From assembly GCA_001577715.1 (NCBI GenBank), contig LQAA01000141.1, positions 1-46,263 of the forward strand: a stretch of 46,263 nt of DNA. Reading direction: 5' to 3'. Under the pieces are notes generated by a model. It made no database searches. It was not told the origin of the DNA and was given only the letters and a program-made list of their open reading frames with translations. The stretch's first letter is position 1, and each line of letters begins with the position of its first letter. This document shows, one piece after another, positions 1-9,220 of this stretch. Made by a program: the position numbers and the translations under genes. This DNA comes from Candidatus Adiutrix intracellularis (GTDB lineage Bacteria; Desulfobacterota; Desulfarculia; Adiutricales; Adiutricaceae).

Positions 1-485
1 CTTGTCACTCTGGCTATCTTGGCGGTCCTGGCTTAGGCCGACTTTATCTTGGAAATATTTTTGATTTTTACTTTGGGCGAAATTGACGGCCTCAATATGG
101 TCGAACGCCAAGTTTTACTAAGCTAAGTTATTGAGATCCCGAGTGTTAATGGCCTCGCTTCGGTGTCGGACACTCAGGTTTTTGGCTATATCTTCCGGCC
201 AATAACTATCTAATATTTCAGTTGTTTTAGGCTGGTTACATTACCTATAAGCTATTTGGAGTGAGATCCTTTCAGCTGTTTGATCTGTACCGTCGGTACT
301 ATTAATTATCGGTTTCTCAATGTAGCTGTCGTCACTACGGTTGATGTAGCTGTCTGTAATGGTTTTCTATCGTTCGATGTGTTACTGTCCTTAAATTGGG
401 ACAGCTAAATCTTTATCAATCTTTACGACTGGGTTATCCCACGGGATGACGGGTCCGCCGTTAAAAAGAACTGGGTAGGCTTACC
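1..485. other. No recognisable gene
   Basis: This stretch upstream of the glycosylase-like gene has stops in all frames. A short motif (gatgtagctgtc-like) occurs twice near 320-350. No protein family, RNA gene or convincing promoter was recognised. It probably holds a decayed gene, judging by its mixed composition, but nothing supports a name. Confidence 0.5.
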
Positions 486-1250
486 TTGACTAAAGCTATT
501 CTGATTCCTGGTTCTGAGGTTTTTCGGGCTGAAGTTACGGCTCTGGGTCGGGCTCTAGCTCGGTATCTAGAATATTTCGAGATTTTGGGGGCTGAGGGGC
601 TTCCGGTTAATCTGGTCGCCGGGAGGGCGCTGGCCGAGCAGACTCTTGCGGTCGAACGGTCGGCGACCGAGCGGTCAGTGACTGAGCCCTGGGGGATGGT
701 TAGAGTGGCGAAAAGCCTGCCGGAATTAGCTGCTTTGGTTACCTTCTGCCGTGATTGTCCTTCTTGTTCCATTCCTGTTTCCGGTCGAGGGGCGGCTAGG
801 GCGCCTTTTGTGGTAGTGGGGCTGGATCCGAGTCTCTATGAGGGGGCTAAAGCTGAACTTTTGGCGGGTATATTGGAAAAAGGCCTGCAATTGTCTCGGG
901 AATTCTATTACGTCACTACTCTGCTTAAATGTTCGCCGATGGGCGGGGCTGTGGCCGGGGCCATAGAGGCGGCTGCTCGACGCTGCCTTCCTCTGCTACA
1001 CCGGGAACTTAGCTTGATTAAACCGAAAATAGTCTTAGCCTTGGGCGAAGCGGTCGGGGCCCATTTAAGTGGTCTTCAAGAGCCTCTGGGACTACTGCGA
1101 TTCTGCAGCCACCCTCTGGCTGGTCTTGAAGGGGCCTGGCTTCGGGTAACTTTTGAACTTGGGCAGATGTTGGAAGAACCAGCTATTAAAAAAGAGGCCT
1201 GGTTGAGCGATATTAAAATAATAAAGAAAGTCTTAGAAAAAATTCTATGA
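486..1250 (+). CDS. Type-4 uracil-DNA glycosylase-like protein, divergent active site
   Basis: A 254-residue protein resembling the 4Fe-4S uracil-DNA glycosylases (Udg4/5), which remove uracil from DNA at the start of base-excision repair. Cysteines at 88/91 (or 94), 149 (in LLKCSP) and 167 match the four cluster ligands, followed by the family's IKPKIVLALGEAVG strand and a late SHP at 208-210. The usual catalytic GEAPG-x2-ED loop reads GLDPSLYEG at 112-120, so the acidic/glycine core is altered and activity is uncertain. The first 85 residues are an N-terminal extension without a recognised domain. The start is a TTG with only a weak ribosome-binding site. Its stop overlaps, ATGA-fashion, the start of a following broken gene, so the two were once co-translated. 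The family call is fairly secure; the biochemical function is inferred. Confidence 0.75.
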   Translation: MTKAILIPGSEVFRAEVTALGRALARYLEYFEILGAEGLPVNLVAGRALAEQTLAVERSATERSVTEPWGMVRVAKSLPELAALVTFCRDCPSCSIPVSGRGAARAPFVVVGLDPSLYEGAKAELLAGILEKGLQLSREFYYVTTLLKCSPMGGAVAGAIEAAARRCLPLLHRELSLIKPKIVLALGEAVGAHLSGLQEPLGLLRFCSHPLAGLEGAWLRVTFELGQMLEEPAIKKEAWLSDIKIIKKVLEKIL

Positions 1251-2275
1251 AATACCAATTATTAATAGGGTCGACCTTGGTCCTTAGCCTGGCTTTTTTA
1301 GCAGTTTAGTAGGCGGAGTAGAGCGATGGGTTGGAGAGCTGCAGCTTCCGGCTCAGGCCGGCGAGGTCGAGGGCCGCGATAAAATAGAAAAGTGGAACTT
1401 TTACGTCGATTTAGCTAATAATTTGAAGACCATTTTCTTTCCGGCTCTAATCACCTATTTTGAAACTTTCGGTAACGGCCTGGAATACCGCCCCACGCTG
1501 GGAACTAGATTCATTGCCAATTATTTTATAATACAGATGTAAACCTCGGATCCTCTAGTTCAGAGCATAGAGTAGGCTTGGAAAGTTGCGAAAGGGAAAG
1601 ACGATAGCCCTTTGGACCAGGCGGTTAGGAAAAGTATCTCTTATCTTAAGAATTTATGGGTCGTTTTGATCCGTAGTCGGGGTTTACACCGGGAACGGCA
1701 GTAGTTCCTTTCACCGTTGGCTGGAGTTAAGGAACCCCGGGCTCGGCTCCGCAGCTTGGAAAATTTGTATGCTCTTATCTTCTCCAATTACCAGGGTTTC
1801 GTGGCAACTTATAACCGCTTTCGGGAGATATTTTGCGGGGAGGGAACTGGAGACGTAAAATCGACTTGGAGAAAATGTACTCGGTCGGACGGATAGTCCG
1901 TCCGGCCATACTGGAATTACTGGAGACTGGGCAGACCCTGCAGGATTATCTTACCCGTCGCCAGATTGTTTTCGAAACTTTAACTAGCTTTGATTCAGAA
2001 TAATTCCGTCTCTTTTATGACAGCTTAATTTAGAGCGTTAATCATTACGAACAGGTGATTGTTCAATTGGAGGTCGCTGGGGCTGAGGGTCTTAAGGTGA
2101 AGACGTGGTTAAATTTAGTGTTCAGTTGTAGGTTGTGGTGTCTGCGCTGCCCTTGTAACTTTCCGGGCTTGCTATGAAAATAAAGCCCCAGTCCGTAGCC
2201 AAGGGCGACTTCGGGTCTGTATTTAGTTCCCCGGAAAAGTTTGCTTATGAATTAGGACTTCTGGTTAACATTTAT
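1247..2275 (+). pseudogene. Broken gene, unrecognised
   Basis: An ATG overlapping the glycosylase stop begins a hydrophobic N-terminus (MKYQLLIGSTLVLSLAFLAV) that reads as a signal peptide or membrane anchor, then hits TAG codons at once. Coding-like stretches continue in shifting frames, for example FFPALITYFETFGNG near 1440 and LEKLYALIF-like text (LENLYALIF) near 1760. They are interrupted by several stops and frameshifts. The overlap suggests it was the second gene of a two-gene operon. I do not recognise the family; helix-rich, envelope-anchored protein is as far as I can go. Confidence 0.5.
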
Positions 2276-2277
2276 AA

Positions 2278-2730
2278 CTATATAGAGTGATCTATAAGGT
2301 TCCAGAGACGTTCGGTTTCGGCTTCCTGGCGGGCGGCCGCCTCGAAGCTCTTTTCGTGGTTGTAACCCAACAGATGGGTTAGGCCGTGAATTAGATAAAA
2401 GTAGAGCATACCGCCGTTCGTATAGCCGTAGCTACCGGCTTCGCGAATAATAGTCTCGGTGGAGACGACGATGTCGCCTAGGGCTTCCGGAGCTTTTTTT
2501 GGTCGGGGTTCTGTTCCTTCCTCTCGAAGTGAAAACGACAGCACATTGGTGGTTCGATCTTGGCCACGGTAGTCTCGGTTAAGCTGGCGGATGTCTTCGT
2601 CTGTCACCAGGCTGACCGACAATTCGGCTCCGGCCAGGGAGAGTTCTTTTAAAATTTTAATCAGGCGGCGGCGGAGCAGGCCACTTCTAATTGGTAATGC
2701 CTTTTGGCGGTTCGAAAGATAGATAGCCAT
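2278..2730 (-). CDS. ybeY: Endoribonuclease YbeY (rRNA maturation factor)
   Basis: A 150-residue protein of normal family length. YbeY is a zinc-dependent RNase acting in 16S rRNA 3'-end maturation and ribosome quality control. The signature HGLTHLLGYNHE carries the three zinc-binding histidines at 115, 119 and 125, and the TTNVLSF motif at 60-66 is typical. It is the last gene of the long minus-strand operon, 32 bases after pgpH. The order phoH-pgpH-ybeY is conserved in many bacteria and links it to RNA metabolism. The gene ends in TAG, which shows that TAG is still a stop codon here. Confidence 0.96.
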   Translation of the reverse strand: MAIYLSNRQKALPIRSGLLRRRLIKILKELSLAGAELSVSLVTDEDIRQLNRDYRGQDRTTNVLSFSLREEGTEPRPKKAPEALGDIVVSTETIIREAGSYGYTNGGMLYFYLIHGLTHLLGYNHEKSFEAAARQEAETERLWNLIDHSI

Positions 2731-2762
2731 AGATCTTCTTGGCGGCTGGGGCCTTACTAGGG

Positions 2763-5108
2763 TTAGCTACCCGCTTTGAGCGAGGGGCAGGTTTTTTTAC
2801 TACCGGGATAGGATACCCGGTGGTGATAAATACCGATCAGAATATTCGTGAACGTATTTATGAGAATAGGTATTTCAGAGGTTTTAAGGTTACAGTTGTC
2901 AAGCTGGCCGTCGTTGAAGACTTGGCTGACTAAGTATTGGACTAAATTCCTGATTTTAGCTGGGGTAGGTTCTGATAGTGACCGGGTGGCCGCTTCGCAA
3001 ATATCGCCCAGCATGACTAGGCCGGCTTCTTTACTGAGGGGTTTTGGGCCGGGGTAGCGGTAATCGCTTTCATTGACCTCTGGCTGACCCTCCTGACACT
3101 GTTCTTTAGCTTTGTGGTAGAAAAAGCCCATCAGGCTGGTGCCGTGGTGCTGTTCGACAATAGCTACTACGTTTTTGGGGAGTCGGTTGCACCGGGCTAA
3201 TTCCTTTCCTTCGCGGATATGACCGACTAGAATTAGGGCCGACATTGAAGGGGCCAGGGTGTCATGACGGTTTTCGCCGGTCTGATTCTCCACAAAATAA
3301 AGAGGTTTTTTTATTTTTCCGATATCATGGTAATAAGCTCCCACTTTAGCCAGGTAGGGGTTAGCTCTGATAGCTTCGGCGGTGGCCTCGACCATGGTTC
3401 CGACAATAACTGAGTGATGGTAAGTGCCGGGTGCTGAGAGCATCAGCTCTCGCAGTATGGGGCGGTCAAGGTTGCTTAGCTCCATTAGTTTAAGGTTAGT
3501 ATTAAAGCCGAAGGTTAATTCGATGAGTGGAATCAGGCCACTGGCTAGAATTCCGGAAAAAGCTCCGGAAAAGATAGCGGCGGCGAAGTTGTAAAGTGCC
3601 TGACGGTTCCAGCCCACATCGGAGAAGATGTTTAGGCTCAAAACTGTGAGGCAGTTCATAATTATAACCCAGAGAGAGGCCGGGATTAGGTGGCTTCGTT
3701 CGTTCATGTTCCATAGGTGCCAAGTGGTGGCTATGGCTCCGTTGTAACAGTAGAGTAAAATCGTAAACCGGTTGCTGTCGCCTGGTACAGCTACCGCGGC
3801 TGTTACTGAGATAAACAGGGCCATTATGGCCGCTTTGCGGAGATTAAAGAAGATAGCTGTTAGCATGGTTGCAGCGGGTAGAGGTAGGGCGTAAAATAGG
3901 GTACGATTGTTAATAAACTGAAAGTTCCAGGACAGGGAGACGCTGAAGACTATTGAGAAATGGGCTAAGAGAGTCGCGATAATCAGGAAAACAGCAAGGA
4001 AGATTTGCTCACTGATGATGATGGGTTTAAAGTTATTTCTGGGACTGAAGTGAGCCAGGATGAGGGTGGAATTATAAAAAAGGAAGAGGACTAGAAACAG
4101 GCCACAGAAGTGTCCCGGCCGGTTTGACAAATAGTTTTGATCTGTACACGTGGCTTTAATTTTAGCCAGAGCTTCTGAATCTATGACTTCACCTTCTCTA
4201 ATTATAATATCGCCGGAATGGATGTTCAGATAAAGTTCTTCGATTGAATTAGTAGCTTCGGCTAGGCGTTTTTCAGTTTCCGGCCAATCGACTTTAAGAT
4301 TGGGCTGGGCTAGACCCTGGGCTAGGGCCAAGATTATTTGGATCTGATCCGGATTAAAATTGGCTGTCAGCCTCCGGGAGCGGGTATTGATCAGTTGATT
4401 TTTTTGTTCTTGGTCGAAGAGGGTCGCCATGGGGACCTTGTATTCAGCGTGCGAGGAGAGAATAATAATGGTTGCCGGCTGGTGGTTGTTGTAACTAGGG
4501 CCGAAGGGTTTCCGGCCTTCTAGAAAGCCGTGGCTCATTATTTCCATGGCCAGATTGACAGCCTGTTTTTCTAGTAGTTTGTCGAAACGGGATTTGACTA
4601 GTTTCGGCCAGAGTAGGGTTTCTTCCGGCAATCTGAAGAAAGTCTGAAATTTTTTTTGTAGTTTCGCAAGTTCCGATAAATAGCTATTTTGGGCCTGGAG
4701 CGAGGCATGACTCGGCAGGTTAGCTATAAGTTCTCGGCCTTGGTGGAACAGTTTTTTCGCTTCTTCTTCCAGAAAGCGGGGTATAAGATCGTCCAGAATG
4801 AAAACCGGGGCTGCCGCTGTCGCCGCCGTCTGGCGGTTTAAGTTCGTGCCTATTTGATCTGGAAAGCTGAAGTTACGTTCGGCTCGGATTGTGTAATCGG
4901 CCACGTTACCTTCTTGGTAATCGACGGGAGCTGGAAAAGCTAGAAAAACTACGATCAGAGTTAAAAAGGTTGTCAATAAAAACTGGATCAGCGCTTCCCG
5001 GGTGGATAGATACTGCCAATAGGGGAGCCATGAAGGCAACAGACCAGGCCGGGTTTTGGTAGCGGCTATATTTCTGACTCTTTCCAATGTCAGTCGGCGG
5101 CCGGTCAT
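2763..5108 (-). CDS. pgpH: Membrane HD-domain phosphodiesterase, PgpH/YqfF type
   Basis: A 781-residue 7TM-HD protein of the family that hydrolyses cyclic di-AMP. A first membrane helix lies at about residues 38-58 (FLLTTFLTLIVVFLAF). It is followed by an extracytoplasmic 7TMR-HDED domain to about 330, a cluster of hydrophobic helices at about 335-560, then a cytoplasmic HD domain. The metal-binding doublet is in AYYHDIGKIKKP near residue 592, and the second half of the site is likely QHHGTSLM. The ATG overlaps the stop of phoH (ATGA), indicating translational coupling, and ybeY follows. No diadenylate cyclase is visible in this window, so the substrate is assigned from the family alone. Confidence 0.92.
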   Translation of the reverse strand: MTGRRLTLERVRNIAATKTRPGLLPSWLPYWQYLSTREALIQFLLTTFLTLIVVFLAFPAPVDYQEGNVADYTIRAERNFSFPDQIGTNLNRQTAATAAAPVFILDDLIPRFLEEEAKKLFHQGRELIANLPSHASLQAQNSYLSELAKLQKKFQTFFRLPEETLLWPKLVKSRFDKLLEKQAVNLAMEIMSHGFLEGRKPFGPSYNNHQPATIIILSSHAEYKVPMATLFDQEQKNQLINTRSRRLTANFNPDQIQIILALAQGLAQPNLKVDWPETEKRLAEATNSIEELYLNIHSGDIIIREGEVIDSEALAKIKATCTDQNYLSNRPGHFCGLFLVLFLFYNSTLILAHFSPRNNFKPIIISEQIFLAVFLIIATLLAHFSIVFSVSLSWNFQFINNRTLFYALPLPAATMLTAIFFNLRKAAIMALFISVTAAVAVPGDSNRFTILLYCYNGAIATTWHLWNMNERSHLIPASLWVIIMNCLTVLSLNIFSDVGWNRQALYNFAAAIFSGAFSGILASGLIPLIELTFGFNTNLKLMELSNLDRPILRELMLSAPGTYHHSVIVGTMVEATAEAIRANPYLAKVGAYYHDIGKIKKPLYFVENQTGENRHDTLAPSMSALILVGHIREGKELARCNRLPKNVVAIVEQHHGTSLMGFFYHKAKEQCQEGQPEVNESDYRYPGPKPLSKEAGLVMLGDICEAATRSLSEPTPAKIRNLVQYLVSQVFNDGQLDNCNLKTSEIPILINTFTNILIGIYHHRVSYPGSKKTCPSLKAGS

Positions 5109-6094
5109 GGTTTCTTTTCACTTGCTGTTATTTGGTGGTTATTGGCGTTGTCATAGGCATTTATTATAGCTCGGACTAGGTGGTGGCGGATCACGTTGGC
5201 TGGGCTAAAGTGGCAAATTTTTATGCCGGGGATGTTGGCAAGAAGGGCGACCGCCTCTTTTAAGCCGGCCGGGTTGCCACCTGGGAGGTCGTTTTGGCCG
5301 GGGTCGCTTGTGATCACTGTTCGGGAGCAGGGACCCAGGCGAGTCAGAAATATCTTCATTTGCGTACGAGTGGTATTCTGAGCCTCATCCAGAATAATGA
5401 AGGTTTGACTCAGGGTGTGCCCGCGCATAAAAGCTAGGGGGGCCATTTCAATGAGTTGTCTCTCGGCTAGACGGGCATATTTTTCGTAAGGAATCAGGTT
5501 ATTTATGGCACCGTAGAGTGGTCGTAAATAAGGGTTGATTTTTTCGGTTAAATCGCACGGTAGAAAACCTAGCCGTTCGCCTGTCTCTACTGTCGGCCGG
5601 GTGATAATGATGTGTGAAACTTGACCTGAATCTAAAAAGGTTATCGCCATGGCTACCGTTAGGTAGGTTTTACCGGTTCCGGCCGGGCCGAGGTTGAAAA
5701 CCAGGTCAGTTTTCTCCATAGTCTGGACATAGCGTCGCTGGGTCTCCGTTCGGGCCATTACTTGGCGGTGAGCTAGAGGCGATTTTATGAAAGGTTGCAG
5801 ATATTCGTCAAGATCGGCTTTCGGGTGGGTTAAGGCCAGGTTAATTAGACATTCGGTATCCCATTTGGAAGGTGAGCTGGAACCAGCGGCCGCAAGCTTC
5901 ATCAGAGTGCTGCTAACCCGTCGACCTATCCTTTCTTTAGTTTGGGAACTCGGGCCGAAAGTTAGTTCGTGGTTTTGTTGCCCAATAGATAGATCCAGAA
6001 GCCGGGAAATAACTTGGAGATTGGCTGAACTCGGCCTGAAACTCTTTCGGGCTGTTTCCTCCGGGCCCCTAGCCAACCGCTTCCTTGCGCTCAT
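5105..6094 (-). CDS. phoH: PhoH-like ATPase
   Basis: A 329-residue P-loop ATPase of the PhoH/YbeZ type, thought to be an RNA-associated helicase-like partner of YbeY. Walker A is GPAGTGKT at 136-143 and Walker B is FIILDEAQN at 232-240. The sequence TRPTVETGERLGFLPCDL between them is characteristic. The first 100 residues are less conserved, as is usual. The ATG is preceded by an AAAGG at suitable distance; an AAGGAGG lies farther up, beside the argF stop. Genes on both sides are in the same direction, with 33 bases between argF and phoH and an overlap with pgpH. Confidence 0.94.
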   Translation of the reverse strand: MSARKRLARGPEETARKSFRPSSANLQVISRLLDLSIGQQNHELTFGPSSQTKERIGRRVSSTLMKLAAAGSSSPSKWDTECLINLALTHPKADLDEYLQPFIKSPLAHRQVMARTETQRRYVQTMEKTDLVFNLGPAGTGKTYLTVAMAITFLDSGQVSHIIITRPTVETGERLGFLPCDLTEKINPYLRPLYGAINNLIPYEKYARLAERQLIEMAPLAFMRGHTLSQTFIILDEAQNTTRTQMKIFLTRLGPCSRTVITSDPGQNDLPGGNPAGLKEAVALLANIPGIKICHFSPANVIRHHLVRAIINAYDNANNHQITASEKKP

Positions 6095-6127
6095 GACAGA
6101 TGCCTTTCTTTTTCTAGATTACCCTCC

Positions 6128-7051
6128 TTAAAGGGATGGTATTAAAAATTTAAGAAGACCTTTTTGTAGATGGAGACGGTTTTCAGCCTGATCAAATATA
6201 ACTGAAGCTGGGCTTTCTAGAACTTCTTCGGTTACTTCCTCGCCGGGGTGAGCTGGTAGACAATGCATGAATATAGCGTTCGGTTCAGCTTTGGCCATTA
6301 AAGCCCCGTCGACGACGAAAGATTTAAATGATTTTTCCCGGTGGCTCTGTTCTTTTTCATGCCCCATACTGGCCCAGACGTCAGTGTTGACGGCTAGAGC
6401 ACCGCGCACGGCCCATTTGGGGCTATTGGTCAGAATTATAGTCGGATTTTTGGTTCGGGCCCAGGCTAGGATTTTTGGATCTGGTTCATAACCGTCTGGG
6501 CAGGCCAGGGCTAAGGGAAAACCAAAAATTCCAGCCGCTTCAAGCCAGGAGTTGGCCATATTGTTACCGTCGCCGATCCAAGCTATTTTAAGTTTTTCTA
6601 GAGGTATCCCAGGAAATTTTTCCCTTGCGGTGAAGATATCAGTCAGTACCTGGCATGGGTGTCCCTCGTCGGTCAGTGCGTTAATAATGGGGATGCTACC
6701 GTAGCGAGCTAGATCGTTCAGTAGAGTCTGAGCGAAGGTACGAATAACTAGAGCGGCTAGATAGCGTGATAGAACTCGTGCTGAGTGAGAAGTCGGCTCC
6801 CCTCGGGAAAATTGGGTGTCGTTTTCGGTCAATACTACGGCATGGCCGCCGAGTTCTATGATACCGCATTCGAAGCTGACTCTAGTGCGGGTGGAATTTT
6901 TGTTAAAAATCATGCCTACCCCGCGCCCGGAGAGGTGGTTATGGCTATAATTTCCTTTCGTACGTTCGACTTTGAGTGCCGCCGCACTGTCCATAACATG
7001 GTAAAATTCGTCCAGGGTCAGATCATGAAAGGTTATGAAATGTCTGGTCAT
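6128..7051 (-). CDS. argF: Ornithine carbamoyltransferase
   Basis: This 307-residue enzyme makes citrulline from ornithine and carbamoyl phosphate in arginine biosynthesis. The carbamoyl-phosphate loop STRTR is at 53-57, HPCQ at 131-134, DVWASMG near 224-230 and the catalytic HCLP at 263-266. Length and motifs are normal. I place the start at the ATG at 7051, which has GGAG eight bases upstream. A TTG at 7072 overlaps the argD stop but has no better site. The ATG lies 17 bases past the argD stop. It is the third arg gene of an argB-argD-argF run. Confidence 0.96.
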   Translation of the reverse strand: MTRHFITFHDLTLDEFYHVMDSAAALKVERTKGNYSHNHLSGRGVGMIFNKNSTRTRVSFECGIIELGGHAVVLTENDTQFSRGEPTSHSARVLSRYLAALVIRTFAQTLLNDLARYGSIPIINALTDEGHPCQVLTDIFTAREKFPGIPLEKLKIAWIGDGNNMANSWLEAAGIFGFPLALACPDGYEPDPKILAWARTKNPTIILTNSPKWAVRGALAVNTDVWASMGHEKEQSHREKSFKSFVVDGALMAKAEPNAIFMHCLPAHPGEEVTEEVLESPASVIFDQAENRLHLQKGLLKFLIPSL

Positions 7052-7068
7052 AATAGGTTCTCCAAGGG

Positions 7069-8274
7069 TCAAGGGCAGATGGTCTCCACGGCTTTTCTTA
7101 AGGCCGGGATTAATAGGTCTATTTCGGCTTCAGTCACGATGAGAGGCGGGGCGAATCTTAAGACAGAGCCGGCTGTGGCGTTGATGATGAAGCCGCGTCG
7201 GTGCATCTCCGCTACTACAGGGCCGGCGGTTTCGCTCAGTTCTAGACCTAGTAAAAGTCCTTGACCGCGCACGCCGACGGCTTTCGGCCCCAGTTCCCGA
7301 GCTAGAGTTTCTAGACGACCTTGGAAATAGTCACCAATTTGTCGGATGCGATTTAGAAAGTTCTCGTTCAGAATAATTTTACACATAGCTAGGCCTACGG
7401 CCATGGCCAGAGGTGCTCCACCTACGGTCGTAGAATGGCTGCCCGGGGTGAAGTGGGCGGCCACGTCATTCTGGGCCAGAATAGCCCCGCTAGCCACTCC
7501 GCCGCCCAAAGCTTTGGCCAAAGAGATGATGTGGGGTTTTATTCCATAGTGCTGAAAGGCGAAAGGCCGGCCGGTGCGGCCGAGTCCGGTTTGCACTTCA
7601 TCTAAAATGAGCAGAAGATTTTTTTTGGTGCAGAGTTGAGCTACCTTTGGGAAATAGTCTGGGGGGGGCACCACGACTCCGCCTTCACCTTGAAGGGGTT
7701 CTAGCATTATCGCACAGGTTTCGTTGGTTACGGCCTCAGTTAGGGCGGTTAAATCGCCGTAGGGGACATGGGTGAATCCTGGTAGGAGCGGTTCAAAACT
7801 TTCTTTGACTTTGGCTTGGCCAGTGGCGCTGACGGTAGCCAGAGTGCGGCCGTGAAAAGAGCCGAGAGCGGTGATGAGGCCGAAGCGGCCGGGGCCGTAA
7901 AGGTCGTGGGAATATTTACGGGCTAGCTTGATAGCCGCCTCGTTGGCTTCGGCCCCGGAGTTGGCAAAAAAGGCTTTATCTAGTCCGGAACTTTCGGTTA
8001 AAAGGGCGGCTAGCTGGACCATTGGTTCATTGTAAAAATAATTGGAGACATGAATTAAACGTGTTGCCTGTTCTGTAATAGCGCGGGTGACGGCCGGGTG
8101 GGTGTGACCCAAGGCGCAGACGGCGATGCCGGCTAGAAAATCAAGGTATTCGTGTCCTTCGGCATCCCATAGCTTTAGGCCGCTGCCGCGGACAAAGGCT
8201 AGTTCGTAACGGTCCACGTTTCGGATCAGGTGTTTTTCAGCCAGGTTGATTATTTCCCGCGTTGACAGAGACAT
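7069..8274 (-). CDS. argD: Acetylornithine aminotransferase
   Basis: A 401-residue class-III pyridoxal-phosphate aminotransferase that converts N-acetylglutamate semialdehyde to N-acetylornithine. NSGAEANEAAIK at 105-116 is the cofactor-binding motif, D225 in ILDEVQTG holds the pyridine nitrogen, and K254 in SLAKALGGG should form the Schiff base. The start codon follows GAGGAG at close spacing, 26 bases beyond argB. Genes of this family may also act in lysine synthesis (succinyldiaminopimelate); its place between argB and argF favours arginine. Confidence 0.96.
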   Translation of the reverse strand: MSLSTREIINLAEKHLIRNVDRYELAFVRGSGLKLWDAEGHEYLDFLAGIAVCALGHTHPAVTRAITEQATRLIHVSNYFYNEPMVQLAALLTESSGLDKAFFANSGAEANEAAIKLARKYSHDLYGPGRFGLITALGSFHGRTLATVSATGQAKVKESFEPLLPGFTHVPYGDLTALTEAVTNETCAIMLEPLQGEGGVVVPPPDYFPKVAQLCTKKNLLLILDEVQTGLGRTGRPFAFQHYGIKPHIISLAKALGGGVASGAILAQNDVAAHFTPGSHSTTVGGAPLAMAVGLAMCKIILNENFLNRIRQIGDYFQGRLETLARELGPKAVGVRGQGLLLGLELSETAGPVVAEMHRRGFIINATAGSVLRFAPPLIVTEAEIDLLIPALRKAVETICP

Positions 8275-8300
8275 ATACTCCTCTTCTGAAAAATAAAGAT

Positions 8301-9191
8301 TCAGGTTGAGATTTCAGTTCCGCAGCCTAAGTCGGTGAACAATTCCAGTAAAATGGCATGGGGTCGCCGGCCATCGACAATATAGGCTCTTCGACAGCCG
8401 GCGGTCACTGCTTTAGCCGCGCATTCCAGTTTAGGAATCATGCCACTGGAAATGACTCCGGAACGTTTTAAATCGGCTATGTCGCTGACGCTGATTCGTT
8501 CGATTAACCGTCGTTCTTGATCCAGAACTCCTTCAATATCGGTCAGTAGCATAAGTTTTTCGGCGTTGAGAGCCTCGGCCACAGCCCCGGCTACAGAATC
8601 GGCGTTAATGTTAAAAGTTTCTCCTTGCGAGCCTAGTCCTACCGGAGCTATAACCGGGATGACATCGCTGGCGGTCAGATATTTTAGAAACTCGGTGTTG
8701 ATGTGGGTAGGCTCGCCTACCAGTCCCATGTCCAGTATTTCGGAAGGGTGGATGATATCTTTAGTTGTGCACGTTAATTGAAGGCGCTGGGCTTCAATGA
8801 GGTGGGCATCTTTGCCGGAAAGACCCACGGCCAGACCACCTGCCGCTCCTATGAGGCTCACGATCTCTTTACCCACTTTACCTGAAAGAACCATTTCGAC
8901 TATGTCCATAGTGGCTGCGTCGGTGAAGCGTTGACCCTCAACGAAACGGCTCTCTATTTTTAGACGCTTCAAAAGATCGTTGATTTGGGGACCGCCGCCG
9001 TGAACCACCACAGGGTTGATGCCAACATATTTGAGTAAGGTCACGTCTTCGGCGAAAGCTTTTTTGAGAGCTTCGTTCACCATGGCGTGGCCGCCGTACT
9101 TGATGACGATGGTGGCTCCCTGAAACTTGCGGATGTAGGGTAGAGCCTCAATTAGAATTGAGGCTCTGTCGCGGTCTTGATCCTGATTCAT
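8301..9191 (-). CDS. argB: Acetylglutamate kinase
   Basis: The enzyme phosphorylates N-acetylglutamate, the second and often feedback-controlled step of arginine synthesis. IVIKYGGHAM near the N-terminus and VVVHGGGPQIN form the nucleotide and substrate loops, and VEMVLSGKVGKEIV and LSGKDAHLIEA are typical further on. I chose the ATG at 9191 because family members start a few residues before ILIEALPYIRKF. An in-frame GTG at 9224 overlaps the hslU stop and would add 11 residues; neither has a clear ribosome-binding site, so translational coupling to hslU is possible. Confidence 0.95.
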   Translation of the reverse strand: MNQDQDRDRASILIEALPYIRKFQGATIVIKYGGHAMVNEALKKAFAEDVTLLKYVGINPVVVHGGGPQINDLLKRLKIESRFVEGQRFTDAATMDIVEMVLSGKVGKEIVSLIGAAGGLAVGLSGKDAHLIEAQRLQLTCTTKDIIHPSEILDMGLVGEPTHINTEFLKYLTASDVIPVIAPVGLGSQGETFNINADSVAGAVAEALNAEKLMLLTDIEGVLDQERRLIERISVSDIADLKRSGVISSGMIPKLECAAKAVTAGCRRAYIVDGRRPHAILLELFTDLGCGTEIST

Positions 9192-9220
9192 AAATAGGGG
9201 CGTTTTTCTGTTTTGGCGAT

